Assembly (NCBI GenBank): GCA_902728285.1
Contig: CACVBU010000865.1
Location: 95,865 to 159,864, forward strand
Direction: 5' to 3'
Length of the DNA stretch: 64,000 nt
Source: Clytia hemisphaerica
Taxonomy: Eukaryota > Cnidaria > Hydrozoa > Leptothecata > Clytiidae
The notes beneath the pieces were generated by a model. That model made no database searches, was not told where the DNA came from, and worked only from the letters and a program-made list of their open reading frames with translations. Made by a program: the position numbers and the translations under genes. Every line of letters begins with the position of its first letter. The stretch's first letter is position 1. Below are positions 40,458 through 52,140 of this stretch, in pieces.

Positions 40458-40475
40458 CACGGGTTTCAAAATTAC

Positions 40476-40784
40476 GGTTCCAAATAAACGGGGCCCCCCG
40501 CTTGTTAATTTTTCGAAAATTTTCCAACCCCCCGGACCTTATTAGGACCCCCCTCCCGTTTATTAATCTCTAAGAATATTTTCAGCTGTCAAAGAGAAGG
40601 CCCCTTATTTTGCTCTAAATAGCCTGATCTTAGCCTATTTTTACCTTATTTTTGGGTTTCAGAAGTACAATTTCCAACCCCCTCCCGGCAATTAGGTCCC
40701 CCCCCCGTTTATTAAAATCTAGAAAATTTTCCAACCCCCCATTTATTCGAACCCCCCCCCCCGTTTATTTGGAACCTAAGAGTA
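40476..40784. mobile_element. C-run copy of the G-run TIR element
   Basis: Starts GGTTCCAAATAAACGGGG, ends CGTTTATTTGGAACC, and has C runs and 'ccttattaggaccccc', the complement of 'ggggtcctaataaggtccgg' at 28978. Opposite orientation to 28756-29083. Confidence 0.7.
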
Positions 40785-42990
40785 TATCGGTGCAGTTGAA
40801 ACATGTGATTACTCGAAAAGTTTCACGTGAATTTATTCCCATGTTGCTTGCTTTACAACTTTTATTACAACAGTAATTACTTTATCAGTGTCGATAACTT
40901 TAAGATTTTCGAAATCAATTGTATTTTTCTTTACAAAACACCAATCTTTTCTAGATTTTGGGATATTGAGTTTAATGATAAAAGCCTGCATGGAAGTTAA
41001 AAATTCTAGGGCTGTTTTAAGATAAAACGCATGAAACATGATATATTCTTTGTTTGAAAGAGTTTTATAGGTTTTATCTTTCCATGTGTTCCCGTTTCAT
41101 ATCAGACACATGTTTCATATCAGGTCGGTGTCTCTCTGTAGTTATATTGTGCTGATAAAAGCAAAAAATATTTTTCTCTATCTTTTTCTGACCAAGTTTG
41201 CTCCACATCCATGTCAATTCAATATGCAAAAGCTTGTAAATTTAAATTGTTGAGCAAACAAAGGATATCACTCTTATTAAAAAACAAAACTTTTATTATT
41301 TGAAAATATCTAAGTTCTGTGAATTTTCGGGACGTTTTCAGAGTATAAATTAAGCCTTTTGAGTGTCAAATATAGGATTCTAATCTTACAAACACTTGGT
41401 GATTTTACAGATCTTAGTGGGATTTCAAATGCTTAAAAAGCACCTTTGAATATGGGTCCTTACCTTTATCCTGCTTTTTTTCCTAGGAGATCCCAAGGCC
41501 GATAAGTGTGACATCGTGTTGCAACTGCAGAATAGGGGATACACGTTTTTTTTAAAGGCATCCACAACTTTTGAAGCCTTAGGAATATTCCTTAACTTTT
41601 TGAGATTTAAGCTTGAAAATGTTCTTGACATGTTCCTAATTTTTATCATTTTGTGAGTATTTTTGCCCATTTTCTTAATAAATTGTCTGTATAAGAGTTC
41701 GCAAGGCCTTCAAATGTTCTTAACTTGTTCTTAACATTTTGGCCACATCGAAGCTTAATTTTCTTATATAGTTTGTTCTTATAAAAAAACATGTGTATCA
41801 CTAAGCAATATAGATGGGACGGTTTGATATACGATATGATGAATTGCGAATTAGGTGCTGGGTTTATACTAATTTGGATCTTTATAATTATTCAATCAAC
41901 ATGCACTTAGACATCAATTGAGACATATTTTGAGGTCTGAGACATTCCCACGCAATTTTGTTTCCAAATAAACAAGTCAATTACAAAGACAAATAAGGCT
42001 GGGCAATGTTATGATGTTGTTGATTGACTTCTATTTAGAATACCAGGTCCTTTATTGAGTGGTCTTTGAACCGTATTCTCTATTGTTTATACTGCCTGCC
42101 AGCCTGCGATACTGACACAACACAGTTTTGAATCCTCAAGCAAATTAAGGTATAGAATGTTTTTTCAAATCTTGCTGACGTTAGTAGAAATTATCAAAAT
42201 ACGGAATTTTGAAATAAAGTGCTGACGTCAACAAAATTTTAAAATCGTTTTCTTCAAAATGATCCTTTTAATGATGTACAACTTTTTTCCAAATTTCATG
42301 TTTATACCATCAGCCAAACTGAAGTTATTCAAAAAACAATTTTTGATGACGTCAGCAGTTTTTGATTTTTGCCTTATCTTTTTTTGGGTGAAAAAATTAA
42401 TTAAGGCACAGCCAGTCTAGTGATTTTACACTCCAATACGCTTCTTGTACGAAGTGATATGATTTGATAAGTGGAAACGGTGATAAGAAATTAAGTTAAA
42501 TTTGAAAAATTTGGACATATTTTAAATTGCTCGAGTTATCAAGTGCACGTTAATCCGGCAAATTCTTTTTGGTATTTCGGAATCCAACATAAACCATTAT
42601 AGGTAACAAGGTCCCCTCATCCACGGTATGGATTGGAATTGGTACTTAGCTCTATCAAAAGCAGACCAATTTTAGGATTCCAAAACACCGAAAAGATTTT
42701 GTAAGATTTTTTTAGCTATCCAAAATCATAAATAGCGAAAAAAAGGTACTGGGCCAAATTCGGATCATTTTTAATTGATTATTGAACATGCAATATTTTG
42801 CAGAGTAATTTTTTTTACTTTAAAAAATCTTATATATACCGTTTAGAGGGGTGAAATAAGGGTGAAAAGTCGAAAATTTTCTTCGTCGCCCAACCAAGGT
42901 AGGCGACATATTTTTTGGCCCCCTCAATTCGATTCGCACGCCGGGGGCCATATTAAGGGTTATTTTAAGAAGTAATTTCAAGCCGATTCT
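40785..42990. other. Intergenic, no gene
   Basis: AT-rich. It includes one copy of a dispersed motif ('tgttcttaacttgttcttaa' ... 'gttcttataaaaaaacatgt' at about 41718-41800) and a pair of TGACGTCA octamers near 42232 and 42355. No ORF supported. Confidence 0.4.
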
Positions 42991-43280
42991 AACACCCCTA
43001 CCTCAGAGCCCCTGTGCACGGTGGAACTTTTTCCCATAGTGGGGATAAGAATTTCTATCGAAATAAAAATCCCAACGGGGATAGAAATTCTATCGTTCCC
43101 GAGCTTAAAATATCCAGTGGGGATGAGCAGATTTTTGCATTGAATTTCGAATGGCGATGAAATCAAAGTCAATTTCATAGTGGAGCTGAAATTGTAGGGT
43201 ATTTTGTCCACCGGAAAAGAAATGTTGAGCAAATTTTTCAGTGGGGCTGGGTTCCCAGCGGGTCTGTGATACAGGGGTGT
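42991..43280. mobile_element. MITE, ACACCCC family 2, full copy
   Basis: Begins AACACCCCTACCTCAGAGCC and ends GGGTCTGTGATACAGGGGTG, with 'cccatagtggggataaga', 'gatgaaatcaaagtcaattt' and 'gggtattttgtccaccgg' in the same order as at 33884-34156. Confidence 0.8.
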
Positions 43281-44402
43281 ATTTCATATTGATGTGTAAA
43301 TAAAATTTTGTTTCCAGAAAACGGTGAAACTAAAATAAATCAATTAGAGATACAGAATGGGTTTAATACAGAATATAAGTTTTCTCGTGAGGTAGAAAAA
43401 TGATATTTTTAATTTTTTTTAAAAGATGGTGATATAGTTTTCTAAATTAGAAAAGCCGTGGAAATAAAGATCTTGAATCAAATGGGATATTCAAGAAATA
43501 GAAATGTACCCTCTATGTTGAGGAGGTGTGATGTTCAGGGTGGTCTGGAAGATAAAAGAATCCAGGGGCCCTGGTTTTTCGAGTGTAAAAATCAAGAGTA
43601 TTCAGTAAAACAAGGTCGAAAATCCAGGCTGGTTCAAAACTCGAGAAAACGAAATCTAAAGGGGTACTGAAAAATTACGGAAAAGATCCAGGGGGAGTCA
43701 CCATTCCCAAATAATAACTCCTCGACATAGAGGTAATTTTCACGGAAGAGTAAAAACTCTTCTTTCGAAAATTGTTAATTATTTTGACATATAAAAGCAC
43801 GTCTGAAGGAAATCCCCGGATAGATGCAAATTTTAGTTGCACTTCTTCCATCCATAACTTGGTGAATATAACGCGGGCCTAGTTTGAGGTCCTTGGGTGA
43901 TTTTTCCTACAATTCTTCAGGATTTCATCCACAAGCGCAAAATCGGCTGAGGTATTATAAAAGATTGTGACTTTCAAGGTCATAAACCTCGTGGACCGAA
44001 TCCTCGGCCAAATCATACCAAAGTTTTTGTATTAAGTTAAGATGGTTTATGATGCCTTTTTGCTGATGCTCAGTAATAAAAAGGATCAATCCCAGGGGAA
44101 AAGACTTGCACCTTTCCTACCTCCGATTGGATAACTGTCAAAAGAGCCTTCGGATCGCGTTTGGCTGCAGTCTATAGGGTTAATGTGGCAAAACCATTGT
44201 AAGACCAAAGCTGATGCTCATTTGAAAAGAAAAGAGTACTTATCAGAGACGTCTGAGAGGGGTTACACGAATAAGTGGTAGCAATTTTTTTAATGGCCAA
44301 AAGACTGACGTTACAGGTAATAATACTGTGAGAAGAAATAAATTCTTAAAAAGTTAGTGCAACTTTACAGCCTTGTTTCATACAATCGTTTCGTATTCAA
44401 AA
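43281..44402. other. Intergenic, no gene
   Basis: Short plus-strand frames only. A fragment at 43690-43760 resembles the CTCCC/GGGAG repeat at 27230-27690. Confidence 0.4.
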
Positions 44403-44707
44403 AACACCCCCTTTCTCACAGACCCACTAGGAACGCTTCCCACTAGAAGAATTGGCCAAAATATCGTCCTGGTCAAAAATTATCCCTCAATTTTCGTCCG
44501 TACTGAAAATAATCAATAAAACCAATGCCCACTGCAAAATATTATGGTATTTTTACCATCCCCACTGAATTTTCCGACTTGAAAACAAAATAATTTAAAT
44601 CCACAGTCATAAAAGTAAGGAATATCGATCCCCATCGAATTCCAGTCCGTTATTTTTACCCCTACTGGCTGAAAAAAATTCTACCGGGTCTGTGAGAAGG
44701 GGGTGTC
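44403..44707. mobile_element. MITE, family 1 copy
   Basis: Begins AACACCCCCTTTCTCACAGA and ends GGGTCTGTGAGAAGGGGGTG. Interior blocks are inverted relative to 29117-29382 and 36860-37149. Confidence 0.8.
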
Positions 44708-44899
44708 ACAAAGCGAGCTTTGACATTGTTTAGATTCATCAGTCTGCGTAGACATCGATCTTTTTTAGGGTTGAAAAAAGCAATTAACGGGCCACAGTAG
44801 CAAATACTTTGGTCTAAATACTAAAGTCTGTGAAAGATTAGTTTTACTTGTAAAATGCGAAAACAAAAATATATCATCTGAAGTACAAAGGTCGAATGA

Positions 44900-47800
44900 T
44901 TATCTCGATTTAAATATAACCTTGAAATCTGTCACAGGTGCTCTATTAAGCTCAGCCGTTCCCAGTTTATAACTTGGTGGTGGGTCGTTTTCATCGGGCA
45001 CCATTTTGAAATTCAACAATAATTTCGAAATACATAAGAAGACATCCATTCTACCCATTTTCTCACCAAGACAACCACGAGATCCCATTGAAAAAGGAGA
45101 ATAACTCATTTTCTTTTCGGATATGACTGAACCAGTTTTTGAGTCGATCCATCTTTCTGGGTTGAAGTCATCGGGATTCTCCCAATAACGGGGGTCATGG
45201 TGAATACTTAGCATATTGAAAAAGACAGTCGTATCTTTAGGAATCGTTTGACCTATGGAATCAGAATCAAATAAAATATTATAGAAACCTTGTACATGTA
45301 TTCTTGCAAACCCGGCTATTGGTATCTAAACTCTCCAGGGTTACTTGTTCTTAATGTTTTATTTTTATGTTACTTTAGAACTTTTTGTTTTTGATTTGTT
45401 CTTCGGTTTCAGCCAAATGTATTTTTCTTTAAATAGACTTACTTTGTAGTTAATCGACTCTTCTGAATACACAATTGGAACCTAGTCAAGAAACAGAGGT
45501 TTAAACTGTATTTGAACCCTACCTCCTACAGAAGTTTCCACTGAAGTTTTGTGAGGCATGAAAAGTTGTGTTAAAGCAGCCGTTCGGTACGTTTCAGAGA
45601 TAATCGCTCGTAGGTAAGGTAATTCTTGTGACATCATGTCTGCACTGTTTATTTCGTGCCCGAGATCCACGAGTTCTTGATAAGCCTGAAGAAAATTATC
45701 TAACGCGTTAAAGCATTTTTCACATGCACACAAGAAATCTAAGAAAATTGGTACATTTTTTAAATTTTTTAATTAAATTTCTCCTATTTAGACATCAGTT
45801 GCGGATCCACGCTGCCCCCCCCCAATTCTCAATAAAAGGGACGTTTTTCAGGCTTCCCCAAGTGAGCTTTGTCAGACTGCATCAAGGATTTTGCAGTGGG
45901 AGGCCGAAACCCGCCCAGCTATCATTTCCAGCGATTGTCGGGTCCAACCAAAATATTTTCATGCTCAATTAAAGCGCAAAGTCCGTTGAGCCCGACTGAG
46001 GGTCCGACTATCATTTCTCTCCGATTAGCTTTGGCGGCTGCCAATTCACCAGCAAAATATCAGATATGAGTAGTTCTCGTAAAGTGGTGCTGCTATATTC
46101 TGGCTAAGCTATTGGTTTAATATGTTACCCAACCTCGTTCCCTGCGCATAATCAGCTTTTTTATACTTACTGGATAGCCCTAGATAATACCCTGGCATTG
46201 TCTCTGGCGTCAATGAGTAACGTAAATAAAGCCTGGAATACACGGGGACGAGGTTGTATATTACCTTGTCTTGATATTCCGGATGGTGCAACAAAAACAA
46301 GATGGCCCATCTTGAGATTAAAGCTGTAGTATCGATGGAAGCTAAGAAAATATCACTAAACATGACGAATATGTGATCATCAGGAACTCCATTGAAGTCA
46401 CCTTCTCTCAGAAATTTCTCGTCCTGGCATTGAATCAGAATGTCATCAAGGATATCTCTTGGGTTGTCAGGGTCTAAAACATAACGAGATATTTTTAATC
46501 GATTTCCAAAGCTAAGGGGACCATAGTGAATTTTTCATATTTGCCATGCACAGAATATAAATTTCTGCCTGATGAAACCAAAAAAACTATGTCATGTTAT
46601 ACATCTTCTGTTGCAAACTATTCCTGAATATTTAAAAATCACAATGAACAAATTTAATGAAGAAGAAAATGATTTTTGTGAAGTAGAGTATTTCTGCCTT
46701 TGAAGAGCTTATTTTCGGCGAAGAAAAAACATTTTGAAAAACAAAATTTGCGTTAGATGGTGTATCTTTAAAAAACTAACAACAGATTTTCGGAAAATCT
46801 TCGTGAAAGCTTTTTCGTCTAAAAATCTTGAAAATAGTGGTTTTGACAAATTTTTCATTCCAATTTTCGTAGAAAAACAGTCACAGTTTTTCTAGGCTGC
46901 TTGCATCCTCTAACGAAATCGTGCTTCTTTTTTATACTACTTGCGGCTTTATTGTAGAGGTCTGCGATTCAGACTACAGTTTTTGATACATCAATTTAGA
47001 ATATTTTTGATGACAAGAAACCCAAAACAACCCAACACAAAAGTTTTATCTTCAAATCCCTTAACAATCTTTTTGACCATGGTCAGAACCCTTAAAAGTT
47101 TGACAGGATGTGACTTGACTTGAATTCCATAATCATTTCTTTGCAGTTGGGGACAATCGAAAATCCCTTTCAGGATCCGGTTTTAAATTTTCGGATCGGA
47201 ATGTATTTTCATAATTCACATAAAGGTCTAATATACGCTTTTTTTATAAGAACCAGCAAATTTTGGCTCAGGCGGGGCTTAATTTTTTTAAATTTTCAGG
47301 GTTGAAACGTCCGTATTGCAATATGACTTTATATTCTGAGCAAGTAATGTTTTTCAATTCTTTATTCAAGTATACCATAAATAAAAATTTTAAAGGTGCT
47401 TAATTCTCTACATTTTTAATTGTCTTATAAATATTCACAAGAGCTGACTTTAGATTGTTCTTAATTTGCTCTTTGGTAATGGTCAATTTCCAGTCTCGTG
47501 TTCTTATAAAATTGTTCTCGTAAAAAAGCGTTAGAATCACTTTCAATATGGAATTTTAGCTCGAATACAATGTATTACCTAGCGTTTGTGCATGATATTC
47601 CAACTGTTCTCTGACAAGCTCATCTCGAATTTGACATCCTTCTTTCAATAATTTCAAGGCTTCGGTATCATAGAAAAATCTTAACCATGGCATAGAAACT
47701 ATAGGATCATCGGCATACGATAAACCGGTGAATATGCATTTGGTCATCCGCAATAATTTCTTAAGCATTGGATCGTTTGGTTCAAATGTTCGACCAATCA

Positions 47801-50800
47801 GCAGTTGACTTGTCAGATTTGTCGAGAAAGTAACTGAAAAAAAATATCATGGATAATACTATTTACAACGCAAGATTTGATTTACCTAGTCGGAAAATCA
47901 TTACAGGCTTTTTTTATGAACGGTGTACTTTGGCTGAGGGTGAGCATTATTCTTATTTTTCTATTCCAAATAATAGGCCTATTTATTCTCACCCTGATAT
48001 TCTTATAAAATTTATTTTTATAAAAATGCGTATAGTTCCTAATCGAAGTATCGGACGCGAGCTTCGTCAATTTAACGTTATAGATGCCTTTAACCCCCAA
48101 ACCGTAAAAATCATGTTCCTACACGGTATAAAAAGCAGACGGTCCTTCCAAATCTGGTTGTCCAAATAGTGTTTTTACTTTGAAAAAGTCATCAAGTTTG
48201 ATAATTTCAAATTTTATAGAGGCCTTAACAAAGTTGGAAATTGGCTTACATTTACATGAATTTACTTTTCAAGAACGTACGGGAGATAAGCTTTTCAGAT
48301 GATATTGGTACACCTACTGGTTTTTGAAATGGAAATATTGTCTGGATTGCAAAAATACAGTGTTACTGGGTCAATAAACCAGTGCCGAAGCACCCCTCCC
48401 CCCCCCAATAACTTTTTCAAAAATAGTTACATTGCAAAATGCAAAGTTTTTCTTTTTTAATTTGTCATAATTGTCTTTTAAGTGCATGTTTTGAGTGCAT
48501 TTTCAAGCAATCTAGAGCTCAAATTTTCAAAATTTCCCCCCTCGGGCCAAACGATGCTTGGCCCTCGCGGTGTCACTAAACTTCAGCCCCCCCAATATGA
48601 AAATGCTTGCTACAGCACTGTAACCTACACTGTTCTGGTTAATAAATGTACACTCTTTAAATGTATACAACTTTCCCGTTCGTGAGGGAAATTAATAAGC
48701 GTTAATTGCCACCGCAGGGAGCCTAAAGCGACCGAGGATGGCATTCATAGCTTCACGCCTAAGGATAGTTGGACAAATAGCTCACAACTTTGCGCACTTG
48801 TTTGTCACTCTTCTTATACCGATTAAATGGTTAACCGGTTAAATGGTAGCTCGGTATTAAGTTTGTCTTTTCTTATCCCTAGAGAATTAACGAATCTAGG
48901 AAATTCCCTTTTTTATACCACAAGTAATTATTAAGCGCTTCGCGTAGGATAAACATAACGTGTGCATTAGTAAAAGAACATGGGAGAGCAGTATCCTTAG
49001 ATGCACGGTTTTTTATAAAAAACCAATAAGTAATGGCTCTGGCTGGGCTGCTCTAAGTTTTTACGAGTTTTTCAGGCTTAAATGTTTGTATCATATTAAT
49101 TAAAACGAAAATCTGTACTTCTCAGTAAAGACTGTTCTTAATTTGTTCTTAGGTTTTGGCTGAATTTAGCATTGAATTTTTATAAAATTGTTTTTATAAA
49201 AAACCGTGTAAGGTATAGCACGGATGTCACTTTAAGTAGACGCCAAAAAAAAAGGGCTTTACTTTTGAAACTATAACTGTAAATCACTTTCTTGATACAT
49301 TTGTTAGCATTTGAAGACTGAATTTTGTCTCAGATCAGATGAGAAGTCAAAAATTACTGTAGGGTTGATACCATTTCTTTATGAAAGCACCCCCAGTTGA
49401 AAGCAAATTCACCTCTATGTGAAGCCCTATGTGTTCGTTTTGCTGCGGTGGCAATTTAATGATAGTTATGGCTAGTTTTAGTAGCTTAGACAAGAGGGGC
49501 CCCAAATTTGTGTAGGAGAGCAGATTTTTATGACACGGTATATACCCGGTGGGGGTACTTAGCCAAAATGGGTGCCGGGTATGTGCGAGCCATAAGGGTC
49601 TCTTTTTCACACTCTCGAAAGTCTCTCAAAGGGGTACAAAAACCATTAAAAAGCAAATTGAGTCACTGTAAGGGTCCAAAATTCACGAAAATCAAAATTT
49701 CATTTCTGAAAGGGTCGTGATTTTCCAAAATTTGGACAAAATTCGAGTGAAGATCGACAAAAATTTTGAGAAAAGTCTCTCTAAAGCGTCCCAAAAATGC
49801 CAATTGCTCCTCTCTCTAAGAGTCGATTATCTATTTTTGGCCTTGGCTACCCCCCAGAGTAGTTATCGTTTTGTATTATAAATAAAGTATACGGAGAGTA
49901 TAAATAATTTTACTTACTTAGCCGATCGTGCATTGGTATTGGCATTTCATTTTCTTTTCTCAGACTTTCTACCAAACCATCCATTTCCTCTACGGCTGCT
50001 CGTTCAATATTTTTCATTCCATTACCATAGATGTGAAGGCTTTTGTATGCTAACTTTCTCATTGCTACGTGTTGCTTTGTGAAATCTGCTGAGCCTATAC
50101 CTTTATAGTTTTTTCGAGTAGAGCTGTATCATAAAAGAGTTGGTTGGACGACCTGAAAAATCGTTTCCTTTCAGTAACGCCTCGCGGGTGGGTTCGATAG
50201 CGTTGATAACGACAACCCTCTCCTTACCTGATAAAATTAAATTTAAAAATATTTAGTGCAACTTTTGAGCTTAATCCAGGAAAAAACAAAAACATAACTC
50301 TTGTGCTATATTTGTTTCTTTGTCTTAGAATCTCTAGGGTAAAAAAAAAAACTCCTATACTAAAGATAGAACCCGTGGGGAAGGTGTACTTAGGCAAATG
50401 GAGGGTACGGTATATGCCACCCTTAAGGGTACCTTTTTTGACTTCCAATGTCCCGCTAAGGGTCGGAAAAATAGGAAAATTTAACTTTTTACTCCCTGAA
50501 AGATCGAAATTTTGTCAAAATTGGTCAAATTTGTCCCGCTAAGGGTAGTAAAATAGTCCCTGTCCCAAATAGTTTGATAGAAGAACATTTTAGGAAAAAA
50601 GGAAAAAAGGACAAAAAATTAAACAGCACAAAAAATGTATAGGCTTGTCTTTTAAAAAGCTTTATATTTTACTTAGAAAACAAATTGATATAAAATGGTA
50701 TGCGAATAAACTTTCCTTACCAAAGCTAAAACTAAAGACAGCTCCATAAGTCTTGGTCAATCTTTGGAAAACTTCAGCTGGAGAAGCATCAAATAAGTTG

Positions 50801-50931
50801 AAATTACCGATAAAGGGTAAAGGGAATGGACCATTAGGATAGGAAGATAATTTATATAGATGCTCTAAGTATACCAGGGCAGACCATACGATCAAAACTC
50901 CAATGACATATCCCAGAATTAAAAAAATCAT
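44900..50931 (-). CDS. Cytochrome P450, clan 2 / CYP17-CYP1-like, 6 exons
   Basis: Exons 50721-50931, 49918-50227, 47579-47833, 46265-46473, 45523-45685 and 44900-45252, with matching phases, give 499 residues. The start is MIFLILGYVI, a single membrane anchor followed by the proline hinge YPNGPFPLPFIGNFN. Then RKLAYKSLHIYG (helix C), helix I FSDIFLASIDTTALISRWA, K-helix ExxR in SETYRTAAL, HKTSVETSVGGQTIPKDTTVF, NPERW, and haem loop FSMGSRGCLGE with Cys443. Expected: ER-bound haem monooxygenase using NADPH-P450 reductase; substrate not predictable. In helix I the usual A-G-x-[DE]-T-T reads A-S-I-D-T-T. Exon 2 has one extra base, most simply in the T6 run at 50109-50114 (plus strand), causing a frameshift; otherwise every motif is intact. 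So it is either a recently damaged gene or an assembly error. Introns contain repeats. Confidence 0.92.
48380..48620. mobile_element. CAGTG-ended element, short copy in P450 intron 2
   Basis: Starts CAGTGCCGAAGC with a C run, ends GCTTGCTACAGCACTG, and shares internal blocks with 4362-5240. Confidence 0.65.
48694..48950 (-). repeat. Inverted copy of the 881-1225 repeat
   Basis: Contains 'gaccgaggatggcattcata', 'gcttcacgcctaagga', 'cttatccctag', 'ggaaattccctttttt' and 'ataccacaagtaattattaa', the reverse complement order of 881-1225. In P450 intron 2. Confidence 0.55.
48951..49535. other. P450 intron 2 sequence
   Basis: Contains a copy of the dispersed motif TGTTCTTA ... TTATAAAAAACCGTGTA (about 49130-49213) and a palindrome GGTTTTTTATAAAAAACC near 49007. 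No coding content. Confidence 0.4.
49540..49850. repeat. Repeat with GGTATGTGC and AAGGGTC blocks
   Basis: 'acccggtgggggtacttagc', 'gtgccgggtatgtgcgagcc', 'cactgtaagggtccaaa' and 'ctgaaagggtcgtgatt' relate it to 30535-30893 and 50370-50560. It ends 68 bp short of P450 exon 2. Confidence 0.5.
50370..50560. repeat. Repeat related to 27855-28005
   Basis: 'ggggaaggtgtacttaggca', 'ggagggtacgg', 'gtcccgctaagggtcgg', 'ctgaaagatcgaaatt' and 'aaatttgtcccgctaagggt' match the segment at 27855-28005. In P450 intron 1. Confidence 0.6.
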
Positions 50932-50950
50932 TGCTGTAACTTTTTGCAAT

Positions 50951-51797
50951 CTGAAAAAAAACTTAAATAATTAAATCAAATCTTTATTTTTTATATTATA
51001 TATTCATCGTATTTTGCTCATGATTGCATCACACTGAGTCATTTTATTAAGTAGGGTATCCCAAGTGGGGCCCCAGCTGGGGTACCCCTCTTTGCCCTTA
51101 ATTTTACTGGGAACTGATGATTGAGTTCTCATGATAAAATGATATCAAAAGCTTTGATTAAATATTTACAAAAATCATAATTGAGATTGCTACAATTTTT
51201 TTGACACTCTGAAACTTTTTGTCTTTTTGTAAAATCTTATATTAGGAACATATGTACACCAAATTTTATGACCATAGACCAACCAGATCAGGTTTTATGG
51301 CTTAGCATACCATAAAATCCAGCTGAGAAACCCTACTAAATCTCAAAATTACAAGTTTAGTATAATTTTTCATACATTTATCCACTTATTTTCAAATAAT
51401 GGCAAATTTTGACATGTTTTAGGTAGCTGTAACTCAAAAATCATAGAAGTGCTGGTAAACACCCTCCCTTGAGATATAAAAGAAACCCCAAAAAATCTTG
51501 ACAATAATAATAGAGTTAAAAATACATCATTCTTGAAGAAATAATTTCAAAACTCTGAAACCGTCGAATAACACCAGTCACAAATGGAATTTTAAATAGA
51601 CGTGTTCACACACTTAACTAAGTCAAGACATTCATTGAAATATCATATTTCAGTAGCATTGCAAGGTATTTATACATGCTAAATCTCGTCTCGTGAAATG
51701 TTATTACTGTAAGGATTTTACTTTAGTTATAAAATTGGACAGGACACTCTGGTATAATAATAACAAAATCCGGTTTTTCCAAAATCCTTTTCTCACC
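50951..51797. other. Upstream of P450 exon 1, probable 5' UTR intron
   Basis: The acceptor TTTTTTTTCAG ends at 50951, 20 bp before the P450 ATG, and a donor CAG|GTGAGA lies at 51797, so this stretch is likely an intron. No other feature. Confidence 0.35.
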
Positions 51798-52140
51798 TGC
51801 CCATAATGAAATGAACGCACGGCGTCTCATTTTGAAGACCCATAATCCCACTCTGCTGTATCACAACGTGTAATACAGGTTCGGCCTGATGCATTAGCCG
51901 CCAATACGAACGGCTCGAATGTCGAAAATTCATTCGATCGCTGGCGAACAGAGCATCGCGCGGCGTAACCGCTATTGGTAGCCAAATCATTATCTGATAT
52001 TCCGATGGTGGAATTGGTGCCTCCGCCCACGCTTAAAGAAGTTAACAACATCCCAAGGCTTAAAAATTTTTGGATTTTCTTATAAAAAAACGTGTACCAG
52101 AACTTTTGTGAGCGCATTTTGCGATGTTTTTCGAAGCGCG
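51798..52140 (-). other. Possible 5' UTR exon / promoter region of P450
   Basis: More GC- and CpG-rich than the surroundings ('cgcgcggcgtaaccgc', 'gcgcgcgcataaatttt') and ends on the minus strand at GGGCAG|GTGAGA. Coupled to the acceptor just before the P450 ATG, it would be a non-coding first exon. No transcript evidence. Confidence 0.3.

Noticed and set aside
42232-42362. CREB/ATF sites (TGACGTCA pair)
   Set aside because: Only two octamers, no nearby gene, and similar octamers occur in another gene-free region near 2980.
47849-48169. 106-residue plus-strand ORF
   Set aside because: Starts at the edge of P450 exon 3 and runs through intron; no domain.
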